From Saprospiraceae bacterium (GTDB taxonomy: Bacteria > Bacteroidota > Bacteroidia > Chitinophagales > Saprospiraceae), in contig JADJXG010000001.1 in assembly GCA_016715965.1 (NCBI GenBank), positions 62,001 through 126,000 on the forward strand: 64,000 nucleotides of DNA, written 5' to 3'. The notes under the pieces are model-generated. The model saw only the letters and a list, made by a program, of their open reading frames with translations, had not been told where the DNA came from and did no database searches. Made by a program: the position numbers and the translations under genes. This document shows positions 1-9,102 of this stretch, one piece after another (position 1 is the first letter of the stretch; each line of letters starts with the position of its first letter).

Positions 1-18
1 TTAAAAGAAAATCAATCA

Positions 19-1851
19 TTGATCCGGATCGTTTACTGGACAGTAATTCTATTGACATGGGTCAAAGTACCCATGCTGGCCCAAAAACCTGATTCTTTAT
101 TAGCCGTTTGGCAGGATAGCGTTCAAATGGATTCTATTCGCATTCAAGCATTCAATCTATACATCCGAAAGAATTTCTTATTTTCCAATCCAGACAGTGC
201 AATAACTCTGGCCGGTGAATTGGTGGATTATGGAACTCAAAAGAAAGTGCTAAGCGCCAAATCCATCGGGTATCATCTGCAAGGTATCGCCAATTATTTT
301 AAAGGAAATTATCCAAAAGCCCTGGATTACTATACAAAAAGCCTCCAAATCCGCGAAGAATTACAAGACAAGGAAGGCATATCTGCCAGCCTTAACAACA
401 TTGGAATCATTTATCGAAACCAGGGTAATCTGGATCGTGCTTTGGAATACTATAACCGAAGTTTAAAAATTGATGAAGAGCGCAATGACCAAATGGGATG
501 TGCCAATAGTTTGAACAACATAGCCAATATTCACTATGACAAACAAGCGTTTGATCTTGCACAAATCAGTTATGAAAAAAGTTTGGGAATATTTAAAGAA
601 TTAAAAAATTGGCAAGGTGTAGCGAATACCACGAATAACCTTGCCTATATTTTTAAATCCAAAGGCAAAAACAAAGAAGCCATAGAATTTCACTTACAAT
701 CCCTGGAAATATTCAAAAATCTGGACGACAAAAGAGGAATTGCCGCTTGCCTGATTGGAATTGGAGCTGCATATAGAGAACTGGAGCAATATAAAAAAGC
801 CATTGAATTTGCGACAAAAGGGCTTACCCTTGCCCAAGAACTAGACATCCTTCCCCAAATAGAGGAAGCCTGTCGAACCCTGTATGCCTCCTACAAATCA
901 TTGGGCAAAAATTCAGAAGCACTTCTGTTCTTGGAGAAAATCCAGGTAATCAAAGACACCTTGCACGCACGTGAGACCGCGGAGAAGTTGCAACAAATGG
1001 AATTTTCTAAAGAAATGCTGACAGACAGTATCGCCAAAGCTGAAGAAATGAGGTTATTGGTAGAAAATCATCAGGAAGAATTAAGACAGAGAACCAAAAC
1101 CAGAAATATATTAATTGTTACCACCGTCGGCATTTTAATATTAACCGGAGGAATCTTCAATCGCTTGCAATTCACCCGCAAATCAAAAGCAGAATTGCAA
1201 CTTGAAAAAGATCGTTCTGAAAGTTTGTTGCTCAACATTCTGCCGGAAGAAATTGCCAAAGAGCTAAAAGAAAAAGGGAAGGCTGACGCCAGAGACTTTT
1301 TTCTTGTCTCAATCATGTTTACTGATTTTAAAGCCTTTACTGAAACCTCGTCTCTGTTGAGTGCCGCAGAATTGGTCTATGAGGTCAATGCCTGTTTTGA
1401 GGCATTTGATGGTATCATCGATAAATACAACATCGAAAAAATAAAAACCATTGGAGACGCTTACATGGCAGCAGGTGGGTTGCCAGTTCCTTCGGATGAA
1501 TCCGTCAAAAATACGGTCTTGGCTGCTCTTGAAATGCAGCGTTTTATGGAAGAAAGAAAAACTAACAACATCTCAAAGAACAAAGCATACTTCGAAATGA
1601 GGGTTGGAATTCATTCAGGGCCAGTGGTGGCAGGCATTGTGGGGGTTAAAAAATTCCAATATGATATATGGGGTGATACTGTCAATACGGCCAACAGAAT
1701 GGAAACCAGTGGTGTGGTGGGCAAAGTCAACATCAGTCGAGACACATACGAACATATTAAAGAGGATTCCCAATTTACTTTTATATACCGGGGACAAATC
1801 GAAGTCAAAGGAAAGGGAGATCTCGACATGTACTTTGTAGATTTAAAGTAA
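19..1851 (+). CDS. TPR-containing membrane adenylate cyclase (class III)
   Basis: This is probably a membrane-bound sensor that makes cAMP from ATP. A hydrophobic N-terminal segment (about residues 5-21, ending at AQ) looks like a signal peptide. It is followed by about six tetratricopeptide repeats (residues 60-300), a coiled linker, a transmembrane helix (about 363-383) and a C-terminal class III cyclase domain (about 405-610). Catalytic features are visible: FTDFKAFT carries the first metal-binding Asp, EKIKTIGDAY carries the adenine-selecting Lys and second Asp, and YDIWGDTVNTANR carries the purine Asp plus the Asn/Arg pair. Lys plus Asp at the base-recognition positions favours ATP over GTP. 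The TTG at 19 gives a sensible signal peptide, but the frame is open to the left edge of the window, so the true start could lie outside. Paralogues occur at 5394 and 41596. Confidence 0.85.
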   Translation: MIRIVYWTVILLTWVKVPMLAQKPDSLLAVWQDSVQMDSIRIQAFNLYIRKNFLFSNPDSAITLAGELVDYGTQKKVLSAKSIGYHLQGIANYFKGNYPKALDYYTKSLQIREELQDKEGISASLNNIGIIYRNQGNLDRALEYYNRSLKIDEERNDQMGCANSLNNIANIHYDKQAFDLAQISYEKSLGIFKELKNWQGVANTTNNLAYIFKSKGKNKEAIEFHLQSLEIFKNLDDKRGIAACLIGIGAAYRELEQYKKAIEFATKGLTLAQELDILPQIEEACRTLYASYKSLGKNSEALLFLEKIQVIKDTLHARETAEKLQQMEFSKEMLTDSIAKAEEMRLLVENHQEELRQRTKTRNILIVTTVGILILTGGIFNRLQFTRKSKAELQLEKDRSESLLLNILPEEIAKELKEKGKADARDFFLVSIMFTDFKAFTETSSLLSAAELVYEVNACFEAFDGIIDKYNIEKIKTIGDAYMAAGGLPVPSDESVKNTVLAALEMQRFMEERKTNNISKNKAYFEMRVGIHSGPVVAGIVGVKKFQYDIWGDTVNTANRMETSGVVGKVNISRDTYEHIKEDSQFTFIYRGQIEVKGKGDLDMYFVDLK

Positions 1852-1953
1852 CAAATTGAAGTAAAACAGAATTGCATTTATGTTTTTCTATGTCCTTATC
1901 CCAGCTTGTATTTCATGTCAATTCTGATTTTAAAAACTTAATCTCCGCAAGCT

Positions 1954-1982
1954 TTTGAGATTTTTTTGAAATGATACCTTTG
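1954..1982 (+). promoter_or_regulatory. Bacteroidota-type promoter with no gene downstream
   Basis: TTTG at 1954-1957 and TACCTTTG at 1975-1982 (17 bp apart) match the Bacteroidota -33/-7 consensus. It points rightwards into 1990-2434, where I find no convincing reading frame on the plus strand. It could serve a non-coding RNA, be the remains of a lost gene, or be a chance match. Confidence 0.35.
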
Positions 1983-2434
1983 CAACAAATCAATTCTTTC
2001 ACTTCCCATATGGATTTATAAAAACTCAGAATTCCCATCCCTTTCCGTTTTGAATGCAATGATCGCTAAGTTCGCAATATCTAACACCCATTGGATATCA
2101 ACGTTACCCAATATGCTGAGGCCCTAAATCTTGAGCAAATTGTTTCTTATTGAGCGAGGAAATTATACCCTGATTTAAATTCTTGATTTTGATGAAGACT
2201 AATCCGTCGTTCCAACTATGACAATCGGAATAGTCATCAGCGACACAACTGCAGCAAGGATCTATTTACCAATGATCTGCAGCCTTTGATGGTATTTTTA
2301 AATATCGGCACCCGTCTATACCCTTACCTAAGCTGCCCTTATGCCAACGATTGCAAAAAATGAAATACCCTGATTAATCAACAGGTTTAAATATAATCCA
2401 TTATGAAAGTATAGCCACTGAGCAAAGTATCCAA
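1983..2434. other. non-coding stretch between convergent genes
   Basis: About 450 bases lie between the end of the adenylate cyclase gene and the end of leuS, which converge. I see no ORF above about 25 codons with coding character, no clear terminator hairpin and no obvious repeat here. Confidence 0.5.
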
Positions 2435-5275
2435 CTATATCACAATATTAATCATACGCTCAGGCACCAGAATAATTTTCTTGATGGGAGCATTTGCAAT
2501 CCACTTTTTTATTTCTTCCAACTCCAAAACTTCTTTTTCCAGATCTCCTTTGCTTTTGGATTTTGAAACAATCCATTCATGTCTCTTTTTTCCATTCACA
2601 CTGACCGGATAATTCACAGTGTCTGACTCTAAATAGCTTTCATTGCATTCCGGATAGATGTCGTGATGCACAGATCCCTGACCTTGATAATGAAAATGAA
2701 TTTCCTCTGTAATAAAAGGAGCAAATGGAGCCAACAATCGATTCAATGTCAAAAGTATTTCCCTGTTGCGGCATTTGATTCTGCGCAGTTCATTGACGCA
2801 AATCATAAATGCGCTGACCGATGTATTAAACGAAAGTAACTCGAGATCAGCTCTCAATTTTTTAATACAGGTGTGCAATATTTTTAATTCTTCCGGGCTG
2901 GGTGGCACATCCATCAATGACAAATTTTTGTATTCGTCAAAAAACAATTGATGGTACTTTTTTAAAAATCCCGCGACACCATTAATGCCTTTCGTATCCC
3001 AGGGCTTTGAGTCTTCCAACGGACCCAAAAACATCTCATACATTCTAAAACAATCGGCACCGTACTCTGCGATGACTTCATCGGGATTGACCACATTGTG
3101 ATACCTTTTGGACATTTTACCCACTTCAGATTTGGTACTGATTTTAAATTCCTGAGACAATGTAATACAATCTCCTGTTTCTTCTCCATTGCTAAATTGG
3201 GCTTCCCTGAAATCAGGCCTCCATTTGACAAATTCTCTGATTCCTTGTACATTAAGGTGCGCATTCGGTGAACCGTAATCGGTGACAAAATCTTTATGCA
3301 CCGGAATGTATGCGATTTGCTCCTCACCATACTGATTGACCATTTCTTTGGCAATGAATTTAGCGGGCTGACTGTCTTTGACAAAAGCGAGACTTTCAAT
3401 GATTCCTTGGATCATCCCTTGATTCACCAGTTTTTTAAACGGCTCATTGGTTTTTAAATATCCAAGATCATACAAAAACTTGTGCCAGAATCTGGCATAC
3501 ATCAAATGGCCAACGGCATGCTCTGTTCCTCCTATGTACAAATCAACATCCTTCCAATAATCCAATGCTTCAGTGGAAGCAAATTCGCGATGATTGCTTG
3601 GATCCATATACCGGAGAAAATACCAGCTGGATCCGGCGTATCCAGGCATCGTATCTGTTTCCCTTCTTTTGCCTTCCTCAAAATGCACCCAATCCTCTGC
3701 CTGTGCCAGGGGTGATTTACCATCTTTGGATGCTTCAATTTTTGTCAAATGCGGTAAAACCAATGGAAGGTCTTTTTCTTCCATTGGAATACAAACTCCA
3801 TCCGGATCGTAATACACCGGAAAAGGTTCGCCCCAATATCGCTGCCGGCTAAAATTTGCATCCCGCATTTTGAACTGGATTTTTTCACGGCCTAATTTTC
3901 TTTCAACGATGATCTCAATGGCCTTTTGAATGGCATGCTTCACCTCCAACCCATTTAAGAAATCAGAATGAATCATCTCGCCCAACTTTTCCTCTGCAGA
4001 AATACCATTGAATTCACTTTGATCCACCACCTCAACAATGGGTAATTCAAATTTTTTGGCAAATGCCTGATCCCTCATATCATGTCCCGGCACCGCCATA
4101 ATTGCTCCTGTCCCATATTCGATCAGAACATAATCCGATATCCATATCGGAATTTTTTGCCCTGAAAATGGATGCAATGCATACGATCCAGTAAACGCAC
4201 CCGTCACCGATTTTTGGTCTGTGTGACGATCCTTGTCATTTCTTTTTTTAACTTCATCCAGGTACTTGCTGACCTCATACTCCCTATCTGCCGTGGTCAA
4301 TGAAGCCACCTGGGGATGCTCTGGCGCAAGCACCATGAAGCTTACACCAAAAATGGTATCCGGTCTGGTGGTGAAGACCTCGATGCTTTTCTTTTGACCC
4401 TGGATGGGAAAAAATATTTGAGCACCACTGGATCTGCCGATCCAATTTCGCTGCATGTTTTTGAGTGAATCAGGCCAATCAAGTGCATCGAGATCATGGA
4501 GCAATCGATCGGCGTAAGCAGAAATCCTCAGAGCCCATTGCATCATGGGTCTCCTGATAACAGGATGTCCTCCACGCTCTGAGACTCCATCTTTGATCTC
4601 ATCATTGGCCAATACTGTTCCTAAGGCTTCGCACCAATTGACAAAAGACTCCTTTCGGTAGGCCAGGCGGGCATTCATTAAAATTTCATCTTGTTCAAGC
4701 TTTGAAAAACCATTCCAATCTTGTTCCCGAAAAGCCTCATCTCCCAATCCAAAAGCATGAGACTCCTTGGATCCAAACTTGGAGAAATGTTTTTTCAAAT
4801 CCTCGATTGGTTTTGCCTTCTGATCCTTGAGGCAATAATAGTGATTGTACAATTGAAGGAAAATCCACTGTGTCCATCGATAATAATTCGGATCGCTGGT
4901 GACAACCTCCCTGCTCCAGTCATAATTCAAACCGATGTTGTGCAGCTGCTCTCTGTAGCGCTTCATATTTTCTTCTGTCGAAACTGCAGGATGAACTCCG
5001 GTCTGTATTGCAAACTGCTCTGCAGGAAGGCCAAATGCATCAAAACCCATTGGATGCAAGACATTGTACCCGGACATTCTTTTGTATCTCGCCAAAATGT
5101 CCGAGGCAATGTATCCAAGCGGATGCCCCACGTGTAGTCCAGAACCGGAAGGATATGGAAACATGTCTAAGATATAATATTTGGGCAAGGATTTGTCGTT
5201 GCTCACATGGTAGGTGCCATGTTTCTTCCATTCCGCTTTCCACTTCTCCTCAACTGCTCTGTGATTATATTCCAT
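2435..5275 (-). CDS. leuS: leucyl-tRNA synthetase
   Basis: Class I aminoacyl-tRNA synthetase that attaches leucine to tRNA-Leu in the cytoplasm. The HIGH-type signature HVGH lies at about residues 48-51, right after PYPSGSGL. The KMSKS loop appears as KMSKR near residue 720. The CP1 editing domain is present between them (TTRPDTIFG motif, with a conserved Asp for hydrolysis of mischarged tRNA). The anticodon-binding and C-terminal domains fill the last 200 residues. At 946 aa it is at the long end for bacterial LeuRS, which is usual for Bacteroidota. The ATG at 5275 sits about 15 nt below a TATTTTTG -7 box, so the leader is very short. A tRNA-Leu lies elsewhere in this window (25909). Confidence 0.97.
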   Translation of the reverse strand: MEYNHRAVEEKWKAEWKKHGTYHVSNDKSLPKYYILDMFPYPSGSGLHVGHPLGYIASDILARYKRMSGYNVLHPMGFDAFGLPAEQFAIQTGVHPAVSTEENMKRYREQLHNIGLNYDWSREVVTSDPNYYRWTQWIFLQLYNHYYCLKDQKAKPIEDLKKHFSKFGSKESHAFGLGDEAFREQDWNGFSKLEQDEILMNARLAYRKESFVNWCEALGTVLANDEIKDGVSERGGHPVIRRPMMQWALRISAYADRLLHDLDALDWPDSLKNMQRNWIGRSSGAQIFFPIQGQKKSIEVFTTRPDTIFGVSFMVLAPEHPQVASLTTADREYEVSKYLDEVKKRNDKDRHTDQKSVTGAFTGSYALHPFSGQKIPIWISDYVLIEYGTGAIMAVPGHDMRDQAFAKKFELPIVEVVDQSEFNGISAEEKLGEMIHSDFLNGLEVKHAIQKAIEIIVERKLGREKIQFKMRDANFSRQRYWGEPFPVYYDPDGVCIPMEEKDLPLVLPHLTKIEASKDGKSPLAQAEDWVHFEEGKRRETDTMPGYAGSSWYFLRYMDPSNHREFASTEALDYWKDVDLYIGGTEHAVGHLMYARFWHKFLYDLGYLKTNEPFKKLVNQGMIQGIIESLAFVKDSQPAKFIAKEMVNQYGEEQIAYIPVHKDFVTDYGSPNAHLNVQGIREFVKWRPDFREAQFSNGEETGDCITLSQEFKISTKSEVGKMSKRYHNVVNPDEVIAEYGADCFRMYEMFLGPLEDSKPWDTKGINGVAGFLKKYHQLFFDEYKNLSLMDVPPSPEELKILHTCIKKLRADLELLSFNTSVSAFMICVNELRRIKCRNREILLTLNRLLAPFAPFITEEIHFHYQGQGSVHHDIYPECNESYLESDTVNYPVSVNGKKRHEWIVSKSKSKGDLEKEVLELEEIKKWIANAPIKKIILVPERMINIVI

Positions 5276-5290
5276 CTAAAAGAATTTCTG

Positions 5291-5298
5291 CAAAAATA
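5291..5298 (-). promoter_or_regulatory. leuS promoter -7 box
   Basis: On the minus strand the sequence reads TATTTTTG, a perfect TAnnTTTG box, ending 15 nt before the leuS ATG. A TTTG lies upstream with longer than ideal spacing (about 23 nt). Confidence 0.5.
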
Positions 5299-5393
5299 GA
5301 AGTTCAGATCCATTCCAGTTGCAAATGGATTCATAATGTTTCAACGATCAAATTTCTCTAATTGAAATTCATTTTAAGGTTTAAAACATTGTC

Positions 5394-7625
5394 CTATTTT
5401 GGCTTTACAAAATCAAGAAATGCAGGTTCCTTCGCGATGGGTTTCAGCAATGGATCATTTCCATACGCGTAAAAATCAAACTCAAATCCATTCGAAAAAG
5501 CATCAGTCAATAATTGAATGGTTATTGCAGAAGGATTCACATAAGCACTATAAACAGCTTTGGCGTACTCCCTCTGACCGGGATAAAACAAACCATCCTT
5601 TTCAATTTTGAGCATCCATTCTTCCGCTTTCTTCTTCTGACCCGCAAGAAAGTAACACACCGCAGCCAACTCAGGGAAGAATCTAAATTGTGGAGTGTTG
5701 TCATAATGCTCAAGGTAATGCAACGCAGCCTCTTCATAACGCCCTTCATAAAAAGCGACCATACTTTCAAAATAATGAAAGAACATGTTTTTGGAAAATT
5801 CCCTATTTATGTTTGAAAGAATAGAAGTATATTTTTTCAACAATTCCATTTTATCCTTTAAATACAAAATACCGCAAACCTTCCAGGCCATCATTGGAGG
5901 AGTATAAAATCGTTGATTTGTGGGGATCGTAGTTTTAAAAACTTGCAACAAGGAATCTACTCTTTCATACTCTTCCAACATGGTCAAAGCATGAATATAC
6001 GCAGCGGCTATTGAAAAATGGGTAGGTTCATAGGCCAAATTCTGATACCATATTTTGACAGAATCATATTGCTCCAATTGTAACATGGCTTCAAACACTT
6101 CTCCAACATAGGCTTGATCGCGCGGATTCCCAGAATCTGGTTTCTTTTCTTTAGGAATAAATAGTCTATATTTTTCAATGGCTCTTTTCGGAAAATTCTG
6201 TGCAACAAAATGATAAATGGCTTGTGTGGCACCATACTCAATCTTAAATTCCGAATACATTTTCCAATACATTTCAGCTGCAAGCAATATATCTCCCTTC
6301 ATTCTGGCCTGAAGTGCAGACCACTGTATGATTTGAAAATTGCTCATATAGGATTTACGCTGTTCGATTAATTGTGTCACAGAATCCAACAGCTGTCCGT
6401 GTCCCCAGTTGGTTGTCAGTTCGATCAAGGTAAAATAAGCCTGGATAAACGTGCTGTCCAATTCAATTGATTTCAACAAATGGGATTCCTTTCGTAAAAT
6501 TTGATCATTGGGAACCGCGTTTGCCTTTACAAATTCCTGATATGCTGCATAATTTGGAGGAACATGACCATACAAGAAATCCTTGGTCGCAAAATATCCC
6601 AAAATCTTTTGCTTCAATTGTTCGATGGGCTCTATGATATTGTTTCGGGTACCATTTATAGGTTTCACCGAATAAAGGACCAAATTATTTCGCGCGTCCA
6701 CCACATCAGCAACAATGGTAATCTTTTCAGGATTGGTGCTGTAGATTTTTCCTTTAATGAATATACCCGCATTCCTGGAGATTTTTTCACTTTCTTTTTC
6801 AGAACTTGCTTTGGAAATTTTTAAATTTTCATCCCGGATCACGTTTGCCTGTTTGGTCTCAATCAAAGCTTGCGTGAGCCAATCCTTTGCCAGCAGACCA
6901 AGTGCATCAAATTCAGAATCACCGGTTTGATTTTCAAACGGAAAAATTTGAATTAACTGATACAAAATTTCAGGGTTATTGTTTTTACCTTTAAACTTTT
7001 GAAACAAAAAATAAGCTAAAAACAACAACACTATAAATCCCAATGCCCATATATAATATTTTTTATTTTGAGAGGGAGATACGGATGAAATGCCTGAAGT
7101 GGTTGAATGATGATACACAGGTATTTCCAAATGAGAACCACTCAGGTAATAAATATTCATGGGAGCATTCACATTTTTTAGTGGAATAGCTCCAAGAAAT
7201 TTACAATCAAATTCCTTTTTGTTTTTAATTTCAAAATAGACTTTCTCTGAAAAAAGGATGGAGCCAGGTGTACCTACAGATTGAATTCTGGAAGCCAGAT
7301 TGACCGCATCACCATAGACATCATCATTCTCAGAGATTAATTCGCCGTATTCTATCCCGATCCTGATTTGAAAAAGACCCAGTTTATTCACTTCCGACTG
7401 CAATTTTGAGGCGGCAAAAACGGCTTCACTGACCGACTCAAAAAGACACAACAAACCATCCCCAAGTTCTTTGATTATTTTACCCTGATTGGCGCCAACT
7501 ACTTTTTCGTGAATGGTCTTATTCTTTAACAACAATCCATAGGCTCTTGATTCATCTTTACCCATTAAGGCTGTGTACCCCACGATATCGGAAAAAAGGA
7601 TGGCTGCAAGTTTTTTATGAAGCAT
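5394..7625 (-). CDS. adenylate cyclase with TolB-like and TPR regions
   Basis: Class III nucleotide cyclase with the opposite domain order to the gene at 19. The catalytic domain is N-terminal (residues 1-165): FSDIVGYT at 11-18 has the metal Asp, KELGDG near 52-57 has the Lys and second Asp, and DDVYGDAVNLASR near 101-113 has the remaining catalytic residues. One transmembrane helix follows (about 191-209), then a region resembling the TolB/FlgO-like domain of similar cyclases (near 225-350), then a long helical repeat region that is probably degenerate TPR (360-743). The cyclase would face the cytoplasm and the C-terminal part the periplasm. It is transcribed alone from a strong promoter just upstream. 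The exact signal sensed cannot be told from the sequence. Confidence 0.85.
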   Translation of the reverse strand: MLHKKLAAILFSDIVGYTALMGKDESRAYGLLLKNKTIHEKVVGANQGKIIKELGDGLLCLFESVSEAVFAASKLQSEVNKLGLFQIRIGIEYGELISENDDVYGDAVNLASRIQSVGTPGSILFSEKVYFEIKNKKEFDCKFLGAIPLKNVNAPMNIYYLSGSHLEIPVYHHSTTSGISSVSPSQNKKYYIWALGFIVLLFLAYFLFQKFKGKNNNPEILYQLIQIFPFENQTGDSEFDALGLLAKDWLTQALIETKQANVIRDENLKISKASSEKESEKISRNAGIFIKGKIYSTNPEKITIVADVVDARNNLVLYSVKPINGTRNNIIEPIEQLKQKILGYFATKDFLYGHVPPNYAAYQEFVKANAVPNDQILRKESHLLKSIELDSTFIQAYFTLIELTTNWGHGQLLDSVTQLIEQRKSYMSNFQIIQWSALQARMKGDILLAAEMYWKMYSEFKIEYGATQAIYHFVAQNFPKRAIEKYRLFIPKEKKPDSGNPRDQAYVGEVFEAMLQLEQYDSVKIWYQNLAYEPTHFSIAAAYIHALTMLEEYERVDSLLQVFKTTIPTNQRFYTPPMMAWKVCGILYLKDKMELLKKYTSILSNINREFSKNMFFHYFESMVAFYEGRYEEAALHYLEHYDNTPQFRFFPELAAVCYFLAGQKKKAEEWMLKIEKDGLFYPGQREYAKAVYSAYVNPSAITIQLLTDAFSNGFEFDFYAYGNDPLLKPIAKEPAFLDFVKPK

Positions 7626-7639
7626 GGCTGAAGATCATG

Positions 7640-7669
7640 CAAAAATATTCAAAAGTCGGCCATTTCAAA
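7640..7669 (-). promoter_or_regulatory. promoter of the cyclase gene at 5394-7625
   Basis: Minus strand: TTTG (7666-7669), 18 bp spacer, TATTTTTG (7640-7647). This is close to the Bacteroidota consensus. The expected start of transcription is about 8 nt before the ATG at 7625, giving a very short leader. Confidence 0.65.
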
Positions 7670-7770
7670 GAGTCATTTTCCAATGGATGCAGCTCAGAAC
7701 TAAAAAACGGAATATCCATTTTCACCACCAGCCGAAACAAAATAATTGGCTGCAAACTTTAGCGAAACAG

Positions 7771-7778
7771 TAGCTTTG
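7771..7778 (+). promoter_or_regulatory. -7 box of the MFS gene
   Basis: TAGCTTTG matches TAnnTTTG and lies 17 nt before the ATG at 7796. An imperfect -33 element (ATTG) lies about 22 bp upstream. Confidence 0.5.
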
Positions 7779-7795
7779 CCCGCCAATTGGACTTC

Positions 7796-9004
7796 ATGAA
7801 CAAGGCTTTTGTGTTTATTTTCCTTACAATTCTGATCGATGTGACCGGAATAGGTATCATATTGCCAGTTCTGCCGGAATTAATTCAGGAACTCACGGGA
7901 AAAAATCTAAGCGATGCTTCTTCCTATGCTGGATGGATGGCCTCGCTTTATTCTGTTATGATGTTTTTTTTTGCACCCATTATGGGAGGCTTGAGTGACA
8001 AATTTGGTAGAAGGCCGGTTTTGCTCTTGGCATTGTTTGGATTTGGTTTGGATTATTTGCTTCAAGGATTTGCTCCCAATATATTCTGGCTCTTTGTTGG
8101 AAGGGTTCTCGCTGGTGTAACAGGAGCTTCATATTCTACTGCTGCAGCTTACATTTCTGACCTGAGTGCTCCAGAAAAAAAAGCACAAAATTTTGGACTT
8201 ATCGGTGCGGCTTTTGGCCTGGGTTTTATCATTGGGCCTCTATTGGGTGCCTTCCTCGGACAGTATGGAACCCGCATTCCATTTTTTGGAGCAGCTGGTC
8301 TTGCGATGGTCAATTTAATATTTGGGTATTTTATCCTACCAGAATCTCTCAAACTTGAAAACAGAAGGGCTTTTTCCTGGTCAAGGGCCAATCCGATCGG
8401 CACTATAAAAGTATTGACCCGGTATTCAGTATTGCGCAGCTTTGTCCTTGTTTTGTTCCTCATTTATCTGGCACATTATTCTCTTCAATCCACCTGGACT
8501 TTTTACACCATGTTCAAATTTAATTGGGGACATGATCAGGTTGGATACTCTCTGGCATTTGTAGGATTGATGATGGCCATTGTGCAGGGAGGACTCAGCC
8601 GTATTTTAATTCCAAAACTAGGCCCTCCAAACGCTGTGAGATTGGGCATGTTGATTGCCTTGATCTCCTATGTAGCTTATGCACTTGCTCCTACAGGATT
8701 GTATATGTATCTCATCATGGTATTTTTCTCCTTGAGTGGATTGGCCGGACCTTCCATCCAAGGAATGATTGCCAATCAGGTGCCCCCGGACGCCCAGGGC
8801 GAATTGCAGGGTGGACTCACCGCTTTAATGAGTATTTCTGCCATCTTTGGCCCATTGTTGATGACCCAACTTTTTCGCTGGGGCTCAGGAGGTAGTTTTG
8901 GAATTGTCTTTCCGGGTTTACCTTTTTTGTTTGCCGGGATCCTGGTATTTGTTGCATTCAGACTGGTGCAAACCTCGCTTTCCAAGTTTAGTTCCGGAAA
9001 ATAA
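7796..9004 (+). CDS. MFS transporter, TetA-like (TCR/Tet family) drug or solute exporter
   Basis: Inner-membrane secondary transporter of the major facilitator superfamily, 402 aa, with about 12 predicted transmembrane helices. It resembles the TetA-like proton-antiport branch: TGIGIILPVLPELI in helix 1, the loop 2-3 motif A as GGLSDKFGRRPVL, and the antiporter motif C region as GAAFGLGFIIGPLLGA in helix 5. Many chromosomal relatives are annotated as tetracycline or multidrug exporters, but the substrate cannot be read from the sequence and resistance should not be assumed. An in-frame TTG exists at 7787. I prefer the ATG at 7796 because the promoter box ends at 7778 and MNKAF starts directly into helix 1. 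It is a single gene, divergent from the cyclase at 5394. Confidence 0.85.
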   Translation: MNKAFVFIFLTILIDVTGIGIILPVLPELIQELTGKNLSDASSYAGWMASLYSVMMFFFAPIMGGLSDKFGRRPVLLLALFGFGLDYLLQGFAPNIFWLFVGRVLAGVTGASYSTAAAYISDLSAPEKKAQNFGLIGAAFGLGFIIGPLLGAFLGQYGTRIPFFGAAGLAMVNLIFGYFILPESLKLENRRAFSWSRANPIGTIKVLTRYSVLRSFVLVLFLIYLAHYSLQSTWTFYTMFKFNWGHDQVGYSLAFVGLMMAIVQGGLSRILIPKLGPPNAVRLGMLIALISYVAYALAPTGLYMYLIMVFFSLSGLAGPSIQGMIANQVPPDAQGELQGGLTALMSISAIFGPLLMTQLFRWGSGGSFGIVFPGLPFLFAGILVFVAFRLVQTSLSKFSSGK

Positions 9005-9076
9005 ATTGGCTTTTCAAACGGATTATCGCGACTGCTTATCACAGGGATCCATCCGGGACTTTTAAACTTTCTTTTC

Positions 9077-9084
9077 TATATTTG
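9077..9084 (+). promoter_or_regulatory. -7 box of the M1 peptidase gene
   Basis: TATATTTG is a perfect -7 box, 18 nt before the ATG at 9103. The alternative in-frame TTG at 9082 lies inside this box, which argues against it as the start codon. Confidence 0.55.
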
Positions 9085-9102
9085 GGCTTTATTAATTATC
9101 AT

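Noticed and set aside
7796..9004. Calling the MFS gene a tetracycline resistance determinant
   Set aside because: The TetA-like motifs are shared by many chromosomal exporters, and there is no TetR-type regulator or mobile context next to it.
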